Assembly (NCBI RefSeq): GCF_011090165.1
Contig: NZ_JAADJT010000001.1
Coordinates: 310,001-374,000 of the forward strand
DNA from: Duganella aceris
GTDB lineage: Bacteria; Pseudomonadota; Gammaproteobacteria; Burkholderiales; Burkholderiaceae_D
Direction: 5' to 3'
Length of the DNA stretch: 64,000 nucleotides
Numbering within the stretch: the first letter of the stretch is position 1; each line of letters opens with the position of its first letter. The position numbers were made by a program, and so were the translations under genes. The notes under the pieces were generated by a model. That model saw only the letters and a program-made list of their open reading frames with translations, was not told the origin of the DNA and searched no databases. Of the stretch, positions 8,445 through 17,557 are shown one piece after another.

Positions 8445-9278
8445 ATGACCAACTCCGTCGACTTGTCCCCGCTGGGAAAAACCTCCGCCTACCGCACCGA
8501 TTACGCGCCGGAACTGCTGTTCCCGATTCCGCGCCAAGGCAAGCGCGACGAGCTCGGCCTGTCCGGCACGCTGCCCTTCTTCGGCGTCGACATCTGGAAC
8601 GCCTACGAAATCTCGTGGCTGAACCAGCGCGGCAAACCGCAGGTGGCGATCGCCCGCATCACCGTGCCGGCCGATACCCCCAACATCATCGAATCGAAGT
8701 CGTTCAAGCTGTACCTGAACTCGTTCAACCAGACCCGGCTCGACAGCGTGGTGGCGCTGAAGACCCTGCTGCAACAGGATCTGTCCGACGCGGCCGGCGG
8801 CAACGTCCACATCACCATCACCCAGCCGGAGGAATTCGGCATGGTCGAGATGGGCGAACTGGACGGCCTGCTGCTGGACCGGCTCGACATCGAGGTCGAC
8901 CACTACAGCCCGTCGCCGGAGATCCTCAAGGCCGCGCACGACGAGGAACCGGTGGAGGAAAAACTGCTGTCGCACCTGCTGAAATCGAATTGCCTGGTCA
9001 CCGGCCAGCCGGACTGGGCCAGCGTGCAGATCCATTACAGCGGCCCGCAGATCGACCAGGAAAGCCTGCTCAAATACCTGATCGGCTTCCGCGAACACAA
9101 CGAGTTCCACGAGCAATGCGTCGAGCGCATCTTCGTCGACATCTTGCGCCAGTGCCAGCCGCAGCAGCTGGCGGTGTACGCCCGCTACACCCGACGCGGC
9201 GGGCTCGACATCAACCCATGGCGCAGCAACTTCAGCACGGCGCAAAAGCCGGCCAACTTACGTGGCGCACGTCAATGA
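8445..9278 (+). CDS. queF: NADPH-dependent 7-cyano-7-deazaguanine reductase (bimodular QueF)
   Basis: The 277-aa enzyme reduces preQ0 to preQ1 in queuosine biosynthesis. Its length and two T-fold halves match the long E. coli type rather than the short YkvM type. Visible are the NADPH/substrate motif [15 protein letters not shown] (about 85-100), the catalytic Cys in [11 protein letters not shown] (about 185), and the C-terminal [11 protein letters not shown] and [18 protein letters not shown]. The ATG at 8445 is chosen by homology; the frame is open upstream but that stretch is only the GC-rich repeat. It is transcribed alone and ends in an apparent terminator. Confidence 0.96.
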   Translation: MTNSVDLSPLGKTSAYRTDYAPELLFPIPRQGKRDELGLSGTLPFFGVDIWNAYEISWLNQRGKPQVAIARITVPADTPNIIESKSFKLYLNSFNQTRLDSVVALKTLLQQDLSDAAGGNVHITITQPEEFGMVEMGELDGLLLDRLDIEVDHYSPSPEILKAAHDEEPVEEKLLSHLLKSNCLVTGQPDWASVQIHYSGPQIDQESLLKYLIGFREHNEFHEQCVERIFVDILRQCQPQQLAVYARYTRRGGLDINPWRSNFSTAQKPANLRGARQ

Positions 9279-9383
9279 ATGTAATGCTTTGTTCAATCGG
9301 ACCGGAAAAAACCGGCGTATCATGAGGATTCGTACCCATCATTCGGCACGGCATTAAAACGCATCAAAAATCGGTAAACCGGC

Positions 9384-9413
9384 CCGGCTTCCACATGAAA
9401 AGCCGGTGTTTTT
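9384..9413 (+). terminator. intrinsic terminator of queF
   Basis: CCGGCTT (9384-9390) pairs with AAGCCGG (9400-9406) around a 9-base loop, followed by TGTTTTT. It lies about 105 bp past the queF stop, with no gene between. Confidence 0.6.
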
Positions 9414-9520
9414 CAGGATTTCTGTTCAGAAATAGCAAATCCTTTCCGCTATGCATACGTCTCAACACCCGGCCCAGCCCCTGGCGAACAGAAACGCAAC
9501 GCCCAAGCAAGCGATTTGGC

Positions 9521-9549
9521 GTTACATGGCGCGGAAACAAGCCTATAAT
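9521..9549 (+). promoter_or_regulatory. sigma-70 promoter for ptsN-hprK-rapZ
   Basis: A perfect TATAAT (9544-9549) lies 17 bp after GTTACA (9521-9526), which matches four of six -35 bases. The expected start is near 9556, about 40 bp before the ptsN ATG. An own promoter is needed because ptsN here is separated from its usual upstream neighbours rpoN and hpf. Confidence 0.5.
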
Positions 9550-9596
9550 TCCGCTCGCAAGCCATCCTTGTGCGCTGCAACATCCTACGTCGTACT

Positions 9597-10079
9597 ATGA
9601 ACAACCTTAGCAAAATACTCTCACTCGAAAACGTCCTGCTCGACCTGGAAGTCTCCAGCAAGAAGCGTGCTTTTGAGCAGGCCGGTCTGATCTTCGAAAA
9701 CAACTGCGGCATCGCCCGTTCCACCGTGTCGGACAATCTGTTCGCGCGCGAGCGCCTCGGCTCGACCGGGCTGGGCCACGGCGTCGCCGTGCCGCACGGC
9801 CGCATCAAGGGCATGAAGAGCTTGAAGACGCCGCTGGCCGCCTTCGTCCGCCTGGCCGAGCCGATTCCGTTCGAATCGCCGGACGGCAAGCCGGTTAACC
9901 TGTTGTTCTTCCTGCTGATTCCGGACCATGTGACCCAGCAGCACCTGGAGATCCTGTCCGAGATCGCCGAGATGTTCTCCGACGACGCCTTCCGCACCGC
10001 GCTGACCACGGACCCGGAACCGAAATCGGTGCATTCGCGCATCATCAACTGGCTGCCCAGCCTGCAAGCTGCGGGTTGA
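9597..10079 (+). CDS. ptsN: PTS IIA-like nitrogen regulatory protein EIIA-Ntr
   Basis: The 160-aa protein is the terminal phosphoacceptor of the nitrogen PTS. The phospho-histidine lies in GVAVPHGRIKG (near residue 67), and the fold continues through FVRLAEPIPFESPDGKPVNLLFFLLIP. EIIA-Ntr does not transport sugar; its phosphorylation state regulates potassium and stress systems in other proteobacteria. The start MNNLSKIL at 9597 excludes a 9-residue extension. It lies 58 bp upstream of hprK, whose product could phosphorylate the HPr protein of the same relay. Confidence 0.95.
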   Translation: MNNLSKILSLENVLLDLEVSSKKRAFEQAGLIFENNCGIARSTVSDNLFARERLGSTGLGHGVAVPHGRIKGMKSLKTPLAAFVRLAEPIPFESPDGKPVNLLFFLLIPDHVTQQHLEILSEIAEMFSDDAFRTALTTDPEPKSVHSRIINWLPSLQAAG

Positions 10080-10137
10080 AGTCCGACAATAGGTTAAACT
10101 AGCACTCCTGGCTCAACCTGTTGAATAAAGACGACCC

Positions 10138-11073
10138 ATGCTGCAAACCCCGCTGACGATACAAAGACTGTACGACGACAATCGCGAAAGTTTGCAGCTC
10201 GGCTGGTTCGCCGGCTTTCCCGGCGGCGAGCGCCTGATCTCCGGCGACGTCGCCTCGGCCGCCGACCAGGTCGGCCATCTGAACACCATCCACCCCGGCC
10301 GGATCCAGGTCTTCGGGCACCAGGAAATCAATTACTACCAGCGCCTCAAATCGCTGACGCGCGCCCACGTCATCGGCGAGCTGATCGCGGGCGGCCCGCC
10401 GGCGCTGATCATCGCGCAGGGGCTGGAAACGCCGCCCGACATCCTCGCCATCTGCGACGAAAAAAACATCCCGCTGTTCTCGACCCCGCTGCCGGCGGCG
10501 CAGGTGATCGACTTCCTGCGCGTCTATCTGTCCAAGAAGCTGGCGCAGCGCATCATCATGCACGGCGTGTTCATGGACGTGCTGGGCGTCGGCGTGCTGA
10601 TCACCGGCGATTCCGGCCTCGGCAAGAGCGAGCTGGGCCTGGAGCTGATCTCGCGCTCGCACGGCCTGGTGGCCGACGACGCGGTGGAATTCTCGCGCAT
10701 CGCGCCGAATATGATCGAGGGCCGTTGCCCGGCGCTGTTGCAGAATCTGCTGGAGGTGCGCGGATTGGGGCTGCTGGACATCAAGGCCATCTTCGGCGAG
10801 ACGGCGGTGCGGCGCAAGATGCGCTTGAAGCTGATCGTGCACCTGGTGCGGCGCGGCGCGGCCGACGAGGAAGTGGAACGGCTGCCGTTCCAGTTCCCGA
10901 CCGAGGACGTGCTGGGCCTGCCGATCCGCAAGGTCGTGATCCCGGTGGCGGCCGGCCGCAACATCGCGGTGCTGCTGGAGGCCGCCGTACGCAACACCAT
11001 CCTGCAACTGCGCGGCATCGACACGCTCCAGGAATTCATGGAGCGTCAGCGCCAGGCCATGAGCGGAGACTAA
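10138..11073 (+). CDS. hprK: HPr kinase/phosphorylase
   Basis: The 311-aa bifunctional enzyme phosphorylates and dephosphorylates Ser46 of HPr. The C-terminal catalytic domain has the P-loop [14 protein letters not shown] (about 157-170), the following DDAVEF, and the family signature [20 protein letters not shown] (about 206-225). The N-terminal domain begins [13 protein letters not shown], as in other betaproteobacterial HprK. It is followed after 4 bp by rapZ, so the two are co-translated. In proteobacteria lacking sugar PTS permeases, HprK is thought to control PTS-Ntr flux. Confidence 0.96.
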   Translation: MLQTPLTIQRLYDDNRESLQLGWFAGFPGGERLISGDVASAADQVGHLNTIHPGRIQVFGHQEINYYQRLKSLTRAHVIGELIAGGPPALIIAQGLETPPDILAICDEKNIPLFSTPLPAAQVIDFLRVYLSKKLAQRIIMHGVFMDVLGVGVLITGDSGLGKSELGLELISRSHGLVADDAVEFSRIAPNMIEGRCPALLQNLLEVRGLGLLDIKAIFGETAVRRKMRLKLIVHLVRRGAADEEVERLPFQFPTEDVLGLPIRKVVIPVAAGRNIAVLLEAAVRNTILQLRGIDTLQEFMERQRQAMSGD

Positions 11074-11077
11074 GCAA

Positions 11078-11938
11078 ATGCGCATCGTCATCATCACCGG
11101 CATTTCCGGCTCCGGCAAATCGGTGGCCCTGAACGTGCTGGAAGACACCGGCCACTATTGCGTCGACAACCTGCCGCCGGCGCTGCTGTCGCATCTGGTC
11201 ACGACCTTGATGGAGGAAGGCCTGCAAGCGGTGGCGGTGGCGGTCGACGCCCGCAGCGCCGAGTCGCTGGCCTCGCTGCCGGCCGACGTCAAGCGCCTGC
11301 GCGAAGAAGGTCACGACGTCAAGGTCATGTTCCTGACCGCGAACACGCATTCGCTGGTGGCGCGCTTTTCGGAAACGCGGCGCAGCCATCCGCTGTCGCA
11401 CGAGTTGCGTCCCGGGCAGAACCCGGCCGCGCGCCGCACGCTGATCGAATGCATCATGGAGGAGCGCGAGCGGCTGTCGACGATCGAGCAGCTGGGCCAT
11501 GTGATCGACACCTCGGAGCTGAGCGCCAACAAGCTGCGCAGCTGGGTCAAGGACCTGGTGGCGATCGAGCGCGCACCGCTGACCTTGTTCTTTGAATCGT
11601 TCGCTTTCAAGCTGGGCGTGCCGATGGACGCGGACTTCGTGTTCGACGTGCGGGCGCTGCCGAATCCCTACTACGACCTGACCTTGCGTCCGCTGACGGG
11701 CCGCGACGGGCCGGTGATCGACTTCCTGAACGCACAGCCGAGCGCGCTGGAAATGCTCAACGACATCCGCACCTTCGTCGAGAAATGGCTACCGTCCTTC
11801 AAGACCGACAACCGCAGCTACCTGACGGTGGCGCTGGGCTGCACCGGCGGCCAGCACCGTTCGGTCTACATGGCGGAAAAACTCGCCGCCTACTTCAACG
11901 CCAACGAACGCGTCGTCCTGCGCCACCGCGAGCAGTAA
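11078..11938 (+). CDS. rapZ: RNase adapter protein RapZ (YvcJ/UPF0042 nucleotide-binding)
   Basis: The 286-aa P-loop protein begins [23 protein letters not shown]. It shows the second conserved block [29 protein letters not shown] and the C-terminal [16 protein letters not shown]. In enterobacteria RapZ guides RNase E to the GlmZ small RNA and so sets glucosamine-6-phosphate synthesis; whether that target exists here is not known. It is the last gene of the ptsN-hprK-rapZ operon and faces the 3-hydroxyisobutyryl-CoA hydrolase gene, with only 3 bp between the two stop codons. Confidence 0.95.
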   Translation: MRIVIITGISGSGKSVALNVLEDTGHYCVDNLPPALLSHLVTTLMEEGLQAVAVAVDARSAESLASLPADVKRLREEGHDVKVMFLTANTHSLVARFSETRRSHPLSHELRPGQNPAARRTLIECIMEERERLSTIEQLGHVIDTSELSANKLRSWVKDLVAIERAPLTLFFESFAFKLGVPMDADFVFDVRALPNPYYDLTLRPLTGRDGPVIDFLNAQPSALEMLNDIRTFVEKWLPSFKTDNRSYLTVALGCTGGQHRSVYMAEKLAAYFNANERVVLRHREQ

Positions 11939-11941
11939 GCG

Positions 11942-13024
11942 CTACAGATGCCGCAGCGGGTGCGCGTAGTCCGGCCAGACCGGCTCGAAGAAGCGCTGCA
12001 CGGCTGCCTCGCTGACTTCCTCCAGGCTTGAGGGCTGCCATTGCGGCAGGTTGTCCTTGTCGATGACCAGCGCGCGGATGCCTTCGATGACTTCGCCGTT
12101 TTCAAAGTTGTGACGCACCAGGGTGCGCTCCAGGCGCAGGCAGTCGGCCACGTCCAGCGAGGCGCCGCGCCGGATCAGCTCGTGCGTGACGCACATCATC
12201 AGCGGCGAACGCGTCGCCATTACCTCCAATGTCTTTTGCGCGAACGCGCTGTCGTCGGTCCTCAGCGAGGCGACGATGGCCGCGACCGAGCCGGCGCCGA
12301 AGTGGCGGTCGATGGCGGCGCGGTTCGCCGCGAGCGTGCTGTCGCCGGCGGCGGCCAGGTGCGGTGCGACGTAGGCGGCGATCGCCGCTGCCAACGCGGC
12401 GCCCGGCGTCGAGGCCAGCAAGTCCTCCAGCGCCGGCCGGTCCGCCGTCGGCGCGTAATGGTCGGCCAGGCCCGCGTATAGCGCGTCGGCGGCGTTGACC
12501 GTGACGCCGGTCAGGCCCAGGTAGTAGCCCAGCGCGCCCGGCGCGCGCGACAGGAAATAACTGCCGCCGACATCCGGGAACAGGCCGATGTTCACCTCCG
12601 GCATCGCCATCTTGGTCCGCTCGGTGACGATGCGCACGCGGCAATCCGGCCCGCCCTGCGATACGCCCATGCCGCCGCCCATCACCACGCCGTCCATCAG
12701 CGCGATGTAAGGCTTGGGATAGAAGTGGATCAGGTGGTTGAGCGCGTATTCCTCGGTGAAGAAATCCTCCAGCAACGCGCTGCCGCCCGACAGTCCGGCC
12801 CGCGCGACATCGTAGAAAAAGCGGATGTCGCCGCCGGCGCAGAACGCCTTCTCGCTGCTGCTGCGGATGACGACGGCGGCCACGCCCGCATCGCCGCGCC
12901 ACGCCGTCAACGATTGCGCGATGGAGCGCACCATCGCCAGCGACAAGGAGTTCAACGCCTTGGGACGGTCCAGAACAATCAGGCCGATGCCGTTGACGAC
13001 GCTGCTGTGCACGTGTTCGCTCAT
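11942..13024 (-). CDS. enoyl-CoA hydratase/isomerase family, probable 3-hydroxyisobutyryl-CoA hydrolase
   Basis: The 360-aa crotonase-fold protein has the oxyanion-hole motifs KAFCAGGDIRFFYD (near 60-72) and MDGVVMGGGMGVSQGG (near 110-125). The GGDI(R/K) motif, the 360-residue length and the C-terminal extension are typical of 3-hydroxyisobutyryl-CoA hydrolases of valine degradation rather than simple hydratases (about 260 aa). It stands alone, with no other branched-chain catabolic gene nearby. Assignment to the hydrolase subgroup is by overall pattern. Confidence 0.82.
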   Translation of the reverse strand: MSEHVHSSVVNGIGLIVLDRPKALNSLSLAMVRSIAQSLTAWRGDAGVAAVVIRSSSEKAFCAGGDIRFFYDVARAGLSGGSALLEDFFTEEYALNHLIHFYPKPYIALMDGVVMGGGMGVSQGGPDCRVRIVTERTKMAMPEVNIGLFPDVGGSYFLSRAPGALGYYLGLTGVTVNAADALYAGLADHYAPTADRPALEDLLASTPGAALAAAIAAYVAPHLAAAGDSTLAANRAAIDRHFGAGSVAAIVASLRTDDSAFAQKTLEVMATRSPLMMCVTHELIRRGASLDVADCLRLERTLVRHNFENGEVIEGIRALVIDKDNLPQWQPSSLEEVSEAAVQRFFEPVWPDYAHPLRHL

Positions 13025-13054
13025 GATGAACCAGGCTGAAAAGAAACTCCTATT

Positions 13055-13990
13055 CTACTGCGACTTGCCCGCGGCCAGATGCTCAAGCGGATTCGCGACC
13101 TCCAGGTCGCCGCCCAGGCGCGGTTGCCACAAGGGCTTGCCGGCCGCCGGCTGCGGCTTGCCTTCGTGACGCCCATAAATGGTCAGCACGTCGCGCACGC
13201 CGACGCGCTCCTGCTCGAAGCCGGTGGCCTTGGCGATGCCCGACGGATCGGCCGACGCGGCGACCGTGAAGCGGACCAGCGTATCCAGCTTCGGATCGTG
13301 CAGGTCCTGGATCGAAGCGATCATCACCAGCGGCACTGTGGCGTACACCTGATAGTGCAGCGCCTTGACGCCGCGCTCCATCTCGGCCGGCAGCGAACCG
13401 TCGGCGGCCATCTGCGCCATCGCATGGTCGAACACCTTGCGGCCCCAGTCCAGGTAGCGCCGCTCGCGCGTCACGCCGCCGACCGCCGTCACCGCCAGCC
13501 CTTCCCAGTAATAGTGGTTGTTGCGCCCGCCCTTCTTGGCCTCGGAGTGCGCGATGGTGGCATCGGCCAGCGTCCGGAACCAACCCTCGATCGCCTGCCG
13601 CTGTGCCGGCGTCGCCGACGCCTGCACGCGCGCATAGCTCAAGGCCATGCCCCCCAACGTCCACTTGCGCACGTAGTAGGACTGCTCGCTGGACAGCTTG
13701 CCCAGCAAGGCCTTCTGTCCGGCCCAGCTTTCCAGCCAGGCCAGCGCGCAGGCGGCGTCGCCCTGGCCGTTGGCGTCCTTGGCCACCTGGCCGAGAAAGT
13801 CCTCGATCGGCTTGGTGTTGGCGATATTGCGCGCCCGTAGCACCGGATCGATCACCGAATGGTTGGCGTCGCTGTAGTAGCCGTTGGCGTCGATGTCGAT
13901 GCTGGCCGGCGGCGCGTCGGCGCACGCCAGCGCCAGCGGCGCCGCCGACGCCAGCCATACAGCGGTAAACAATTTAGTTGGTTTCATCAT
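13055..13990 (-). CDS. periplasmic alginate lyase-like protein (PL5-type)
   Basis: The 311-aa protein begins with a signal peptide (KLFTAVWLASAAPLALACA). It has an alpha-toroid-like body whose GGRNNHYYWEG block resembles the NNHxYW active-site segment of AlgL-type (PL5) alginate lyases, and a later GVKALHYQVYATVPLVM. Such enzymes cleave alginate by beta-elimination in the periplasm. It starts only 7 bp after the stop of the TonB receptor gene on the same strand, so it is probably co-transcribed and degrades a polymer imported by it. No alg biosynthesis genes are nearby, arguing for a catabolic role. Overhanging starts at 13990 and 13987 are equivalent. Confidence 0.75.
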   Translation of the reverse strand: MMKPTKLFTAVWLASAAPLALACADAPPASIDIDANGYYSDANHSVIDPVLRARNIANTKPIEDFLGQVAKDANGQGDAACALAWLESWAGQKALLGKLSSEQSYYVRKWTLGGMALSYARVQASATPAQRQAIEGWFRTLADATIAHSEAKKGGRNNHYYWEGLAVTAVGGVTRERRYLDWGRKVFDHAMAQMAADGSLPAEMERGVKALHYQVYATVPLVMIASIQDLHDPKLDTLVRFTVAASADPSGIAKATGFEQERVGVRDVLTIYGRHEGKPQPAAGKPLWQPRLGGDLEVANPLEHLAAGKSQ

Positions 13991-13997
13991 ATTCCCG

Positions 13998-16907
13998 TCA
14001 GAAGGTTGCGCTCAGTTTGACCTGATAGGTGCGGCCGTCGATATCCAGACGGCGCGGTTTCATATAGGTGCCCTCGTATTCCTCGCGCACCGAGTTGCTC
14101 ATGTTGAAGGCGTCGAAGGAAATCTTATAGCCGCCGTCGAAGGTGTAGCTGGCCGACATGTCCCACTGGCCGCGCGCCTTGACCGAACGCGCCGCGCCGT
14201 TGAAGGTGCCGCCGGCCGCCAGGTCGTAATCGTCGCGGTAGTTGTAGACGGTGCGCACGCCCCAGGTCTTGGTCTCGTAGTAGGCGATCAGGTTGTAATT
14301 ATTCTTGGAAACCCCGGGCAGCGTCGCCGCCGAGCCATCATCGTTCTTGCCCTTGATGGTGGTGTAGGCGTAGTTGAACGCGCCACCGAGGTTGTTGAAC
14401 GGCGCCGGCAGGAAGTCCAGGTTCTGCTGCACGTTGAACTCGACGCCGTTGACCTTGATGGCCTGCTGGTTGGCCTGGCCGTTGATGACCACGCGCGCCG
14501 GCTGCAGCGACGGCGCTTCCGCCGTGCCGACGTTGACCATGATGTCGCTCAGGCAGTTGCTGCCCACCACCGACAGGTGGCCGAGGCCGAGCGCGGTGGC
14601 GTCGGCCGGGCACAGGCGGGCGATGTCGCGCACCGGCCCCACCAGGCCCTTGACGTCCTTCTGGAACACGGTCAGCGCGACCAGGCCGTTGGGGCGGTTG
14701 TACCACTCCAGCGCCAGGTCGTAGGAGTTGGCCTTGTACGGTTGCAGGTTGGCGCTGCCCAGCGTGACGTTGTAGGTCGGCGTGGCGGTGCCCAGCGCCG
14801 GCTCGGTCACCACCGTCGACGGCGTGATGTCGCGAGGCTGCGGCCGCACGAAGGTGCGGTAGGCGGCGGCGCGCAGCGCCAGTTTGTCGCTCAGGTCGGC
14901 CTTGGCCACCAGCGACGGCAGGAAGTTGTGATAGCTCTGCTCGAACTGGCGCGGCGTCTTGGTGGTGACCACCTTGGTGCCTCCGGGGATGGTGATCGTC
15001 AGGTTGCTGGTGTCGACCGAATCGATGGTCTGGCGCGTGTTTTCGAAGCGGCCGCCGAGGTTGCCCTTGAGCGGGATGCCGAACAGGCTGGTGCCCCAGA
15101 TGCTGGACACGTAGGCCGATGCGATCTTGTTCGACACCGAGAAGTTATACGAGGAGAAGCCGGGGTCGGCGTCGTTGTTGACCAGGCCGTACGGCGTCAG
15201 CGTCTGGCCCGGCAGCAGCGTCACCGGCTTGACCGCCTTCAGCACCGCCGGAATATCCACCGCCACCCAGTTCCTGGTGAAGCCCGGAATGTAGCCGCCG
15301 GCGAAGGTGTCGACGTATGGGTTGGCGATCGCCAGCGACGACTGGATCGCCGCGAAGTTGATGCCCTGCGCGGTGTTGCGCGTGCCGCTGGAGACGAAGT
15401 CGTTGTTCTCGAAACGCAGGCCGGCCTTGACCGATTTAAAGAATCCCTGCTCGAAGCTGCGCTCCACCGAGCCCTGCACCGAATCCACCGAGGTCAGCGC
15501 GCGGCCGTTGGTGCCGGTGACGCCGAAGCGGTCGTTGCCGTTGTTGCGCGCCTGCGTGACCGAGGTGCCGGGCCGCTGGTCGTACGGGCCGGGATTGATG
15601 TGGCTGACCGTCGGCGTGAACAGCGTCAGCACCGAATCGGCCAGGTCCTGCCCACCCGAGTAGTAGTGGCCGTAGGTGCCGTTGGTGCCCGGCAGCGTGC
15701 GCGCCGATTGCACGATGTCGATCGACAGCTGGTCCTGGCGGTTTTCCGCGCGCGAGGTGTGGAAGGCGCCGTTGACGTGCCAGTCGTCGTTCTCCCAGTC
15801 GACGTCGCCGGTGACGCCGTGCGTCTTCTGCCGCTGCGGCGCCGAGCGCAGCGAATCGGTGACGCTGGCGTTGGCGTAGTCGTAGGAGTTGATCATCGCC
15901 TGCTTGCCGGTGGCGCTGTCGACGGTGAAGATCGGCCCCAGGTTGGTGATCGGCGAATTGACGGTCGGGTCGATATAGTTCAGGTACTGGTTGGACGAGC
16001 CCAGCTTGCGGTCGCTGAAGTAGCCGGTCAGGTTGAGCCTGGTCTCGTTGTTCATGCGCCAGCCGGCGCCGGCCGCGCCGCTGTGGGTGGCGCCGGTGTT
16101 GGCGGTCACGGTCTGGCGGATCTGGCCGGGGAACAGGATGCCGGTCGGGTACTGCGACTTCGGATAGCGCGCGTCGAACTGCGCCTGCGTGATGCCGAGA
16201 TGGGTGGCGGTCAGCGTGTCGTAGTCCTGCACCTGGGTCGAGTCGCGGCGGAAGTCTTCCTTCTTGTACGCGTAGACGCCGAACACCGCCAGGTCCTTGC
16301 CGAAGTGCTTGTTCCACGACACGGTGGCGTTGGGCGTGGTCAGGTGGCCCAGTTCGTCGTATTCGTCGCCGATGGTGACGCCGCCGCCGTCCTTGCGCGC
16401 CAGCGCCGAGCTGATACGCAGGTCGATATTGCCGCTCAAACCGCCCGGCTGCTCGGCGGCGGTCGGGCTCTTCAGCACCGTCACCGCGCTGAAGATGTCC
16501 GAGTTGAACGCGCCCAGCGGCGTCGAGCCGTTCAGCACCGGCTGCGCAAACGACATGCCGTTGATGGTGGTCAGCGCGAAGGTGCCCGGCAGGCCACGCA
16601 GGTTGATGGTGGCGTTGCGCGAGCCGGCCTCGCGGTTGATCTGCACGCCGGGAATACGCTGGATCGCTTCGCCGACGTTGAGGTCGGGGAAGCGGCCCAG
16701 GCCGTCGGAGGAAATGCTGTCGGTGATCTCCAGCGTGTCGCGCTTCATGTTGACGGCGTCGGCGTAGGACTTGCGGATGCCGGACACCACCACAGTGGCG
16801 GCGCTGTCGGGTGTGGCGGCGTCCTGCGCCTGGGCTTGCGCGCTGGCGAGGCCGAGCATGGCGATGGCGACCGCCGCGCTCATCGGACGGATGGCTGGGT
16901 TGTTCAT
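13998..16907 (-). CDS. TonB-dependent receptor (carbohydrate-type)
   Basis: The 969-aa outer membrane protein has a signal peptide ending AQAQA, a TonB-box-like segment ATVVVSGIRKSYADAV, then the plug domain (DLNVGEAIQRIPGVQINREAG, RNATINLRGLPGTFALTTINGM). A long beta-barrel follows, ending in a terminal aromatic (QVKLSATF). Length and plug wording match the large sugar-importing receptors common in Xanthomonas and Caulobacter. It uses the proton motive force via TonB-ExbBD, which are not in this window. The start at 16907 (MNNPAIRPM) follows a purine-rich AAGAGAG. It forms a two-gene unit with the alginate lyase, suggesting an alginate or related uronate substrate. Confidence 0.88.
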   Translation of the reverse strand: MNNPAIRPMSAAVAIAMLGLASAQAQAQDAATPDSAATVVVSGIRKSYADAVNMKRDTLEITDSISSDGLGRFPDLNVGEAIQRIPGVQINREAGSRNATINLRGLPGTFALTTINGMSFAQPVLNGSTPLGAFNSDIFSAVTVLKSPTAAEQPGGLSGNIDLRISSALARKDGGGVTIGDEYDELGHLTTPNATVSWNKHFGKDLAVFGVYAYKKEDFRRDSTQVQDYDTLTATHLGITQAQFDARYPKSQYPTGILFPGQIRQTVTANTGATHSGAAGAGWRMNNETRLNLTGYFSDRKLGSSNQYLNYIDPTVNSPITNLGPIFTVDSATGKQAMINSYDYANASVTDSLRSAPQRQKTHGVTGDVDWENDDWHVNGAFHTSRAENRQDQLSIDIVQSARTLPGTNGTYGHYYSGGQDLADSVLTLFTPTVSHINPGPYDQRPGTSVTQARNNGNDRFGVTGTNGRALTSVDSVQGSVERSFEQGFFKSVKAGLRFENNDFVSSGTRNTAQGINFAAIQSSLAIANPYVDTFAGGYIPGFTRNWVAVDIPAVLKAVKPVTLLPGQTLTPYGLVNNDADPGFSSYNFSVSNKIASAYVSSIWGTSLFGIPLKGNLGGRFENTRQTIDSVDTSNLTITIPGGTKVVTTKTPRQFEQSYHNFLPSLVAKADLSDKLALRAAAYRTFVRPQPRDITPSTVVTEPALGTATPTYNVTLGSANLQPYKANSYDLALEWYNRPNGLVALTVFQKDVKGLVGPVRDIARLCPADATALGLGHLSVVGSNCLSDIMVNVGTAEAPSLQPARVVINGQANQQAIKVNGVEFNVQQNLDFLPAPFNNLGGAFNYAYTTIKGKNDDGSAATLPGVSKNNYNLIAYYETKTWGVRTVYNYRDDYDLAAGGTFNGAARSVKARGQWDMSASYTFDGGYKISFDAFNMSNSVREEYEGTYMKPRRLDIDGRTYQVKLSATF

Positions 16908-17077
16908 GGTGTTGTCTCTCTTTATAGTTTTAGGGCCAAACAAGGAAAACGTTTAACTACGTTATTAAATCATTTTTCTTGCCAAAAAACCATAAATACG
17001 GACAGACTGTAGGGGAATTAGTTATTGCGGTTTAATTTGTTGCAAAATGCAAGAAAATCGTTTACCACGACAGACGC

Positions 17078-17100
17078 AAAAAAGGGCGCCGTGCGCCCTT
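17078..17100 (-). terminator. intrinsic terminator of hpf
   Basis: Read on the minus strand, AAGGGCGC - ACG - GCGCCCTT (17100 to 17082) is followed by a run of T (A at 17078-17083 on plus). It starts 24 bp after the hpf stop and closes the kdsD-to-hpf operon, insulating the TonB receptor gene beyond. Confidence 0.85.
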
Positions 17101-17123
17101 AGTTGGATGTGCCTGGGCCGTTG

Positions 17124-17483
17124 TTATAGGGCGGAGGCAGCGGGTTCGTAGCTATCCGGGAGATGCTTGATCGCATCGTGGCCGTGCTGTTGGACCTTGT
17201 TCTTGTACTTCATGACCTGGCGATCCAGCTTGTCGATCAAGGTATCGATGGCGGCGTACAGGTCTTGCGACAGGCTTTCCACGTAGACGGTCTTGCCTGA
17301 CATACGCAGGTTGATTTCGGCCTTCTGGCGTTTCTCTTTCTCTTTAAGGTTATCTACAGTCAGGATGACAGCAATATCAATCACTTGATCAAAGTGGCGG
17401 GTGACACGCTCCAGCTTGTTCTGCACGTATTCGCGAATAGCTGCAGTCACTTCGAGATGATGTCCACTGATGGTGAGATTCAT
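17124..17483 (-). CDS. hpf: ribosome hibernation promoting factor (short type)
   Basis: The 119-aa protein begins MNLTISGHHLEVTAAIREYVQNKLERVTRHFDQ, the sigma-54 modulation/S30EA domain that binds the 30S decoding centre and inactivates stationary-phase ribosomes. It lacks the C-terminal dimerisation domain of long HPF. The ATG at 17483 has AGGAG five bases upstream and is preferred to the in-frame GTG two codons earlier. It lies 74 bp downstream of rpoN, its usual neighbour, but ptsN, which normally follows, is absent here. Confidence 0.95.
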   Translation of the reverse strand: MNLTISGHHLEVTAAIREYVQNKLERVTRHFDQVIDIAVILTVDNLKEKEKRQKAEINLRMSGKTVYVESLSQDLYAAIDTLIDKLDRQVMKYKNKVQQHGHDAIKHLPDSYEPAASAL

Positions 17484-17557
17484 ACACACTCCTAAAGATG
17501 ATGTCGCTTACGGTTAGTGCGTTGCCCTTTGACGCCGGGCGCGCAGGAACCAAGAAA

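Larger units (their letters stand above)
9279..9596. other. queF-ptsN intergenic region
   Basis: These 318 bp hold an intrinsic terminator for queF (9384-9413) and a promoter for ptsN (about 9521-9549). Nothing else coding is visible; short frames here have no ribosome binding site or family resemblance. Confidence 0.5.

Noticed and set aside
16946..16955. AAACGTTT palindrome upstream of the TonB receptor as a LacI-type operator
   Set aside because: Only 8 bp, no second copy with proper spacing and no LacI-family gene nearby.
13884..17012. 1042-codon open frame opposite the TonB receptor
   Set aside because: Same antisense artefact; the opposite strand has a clear signal peptide, plug and barrel.
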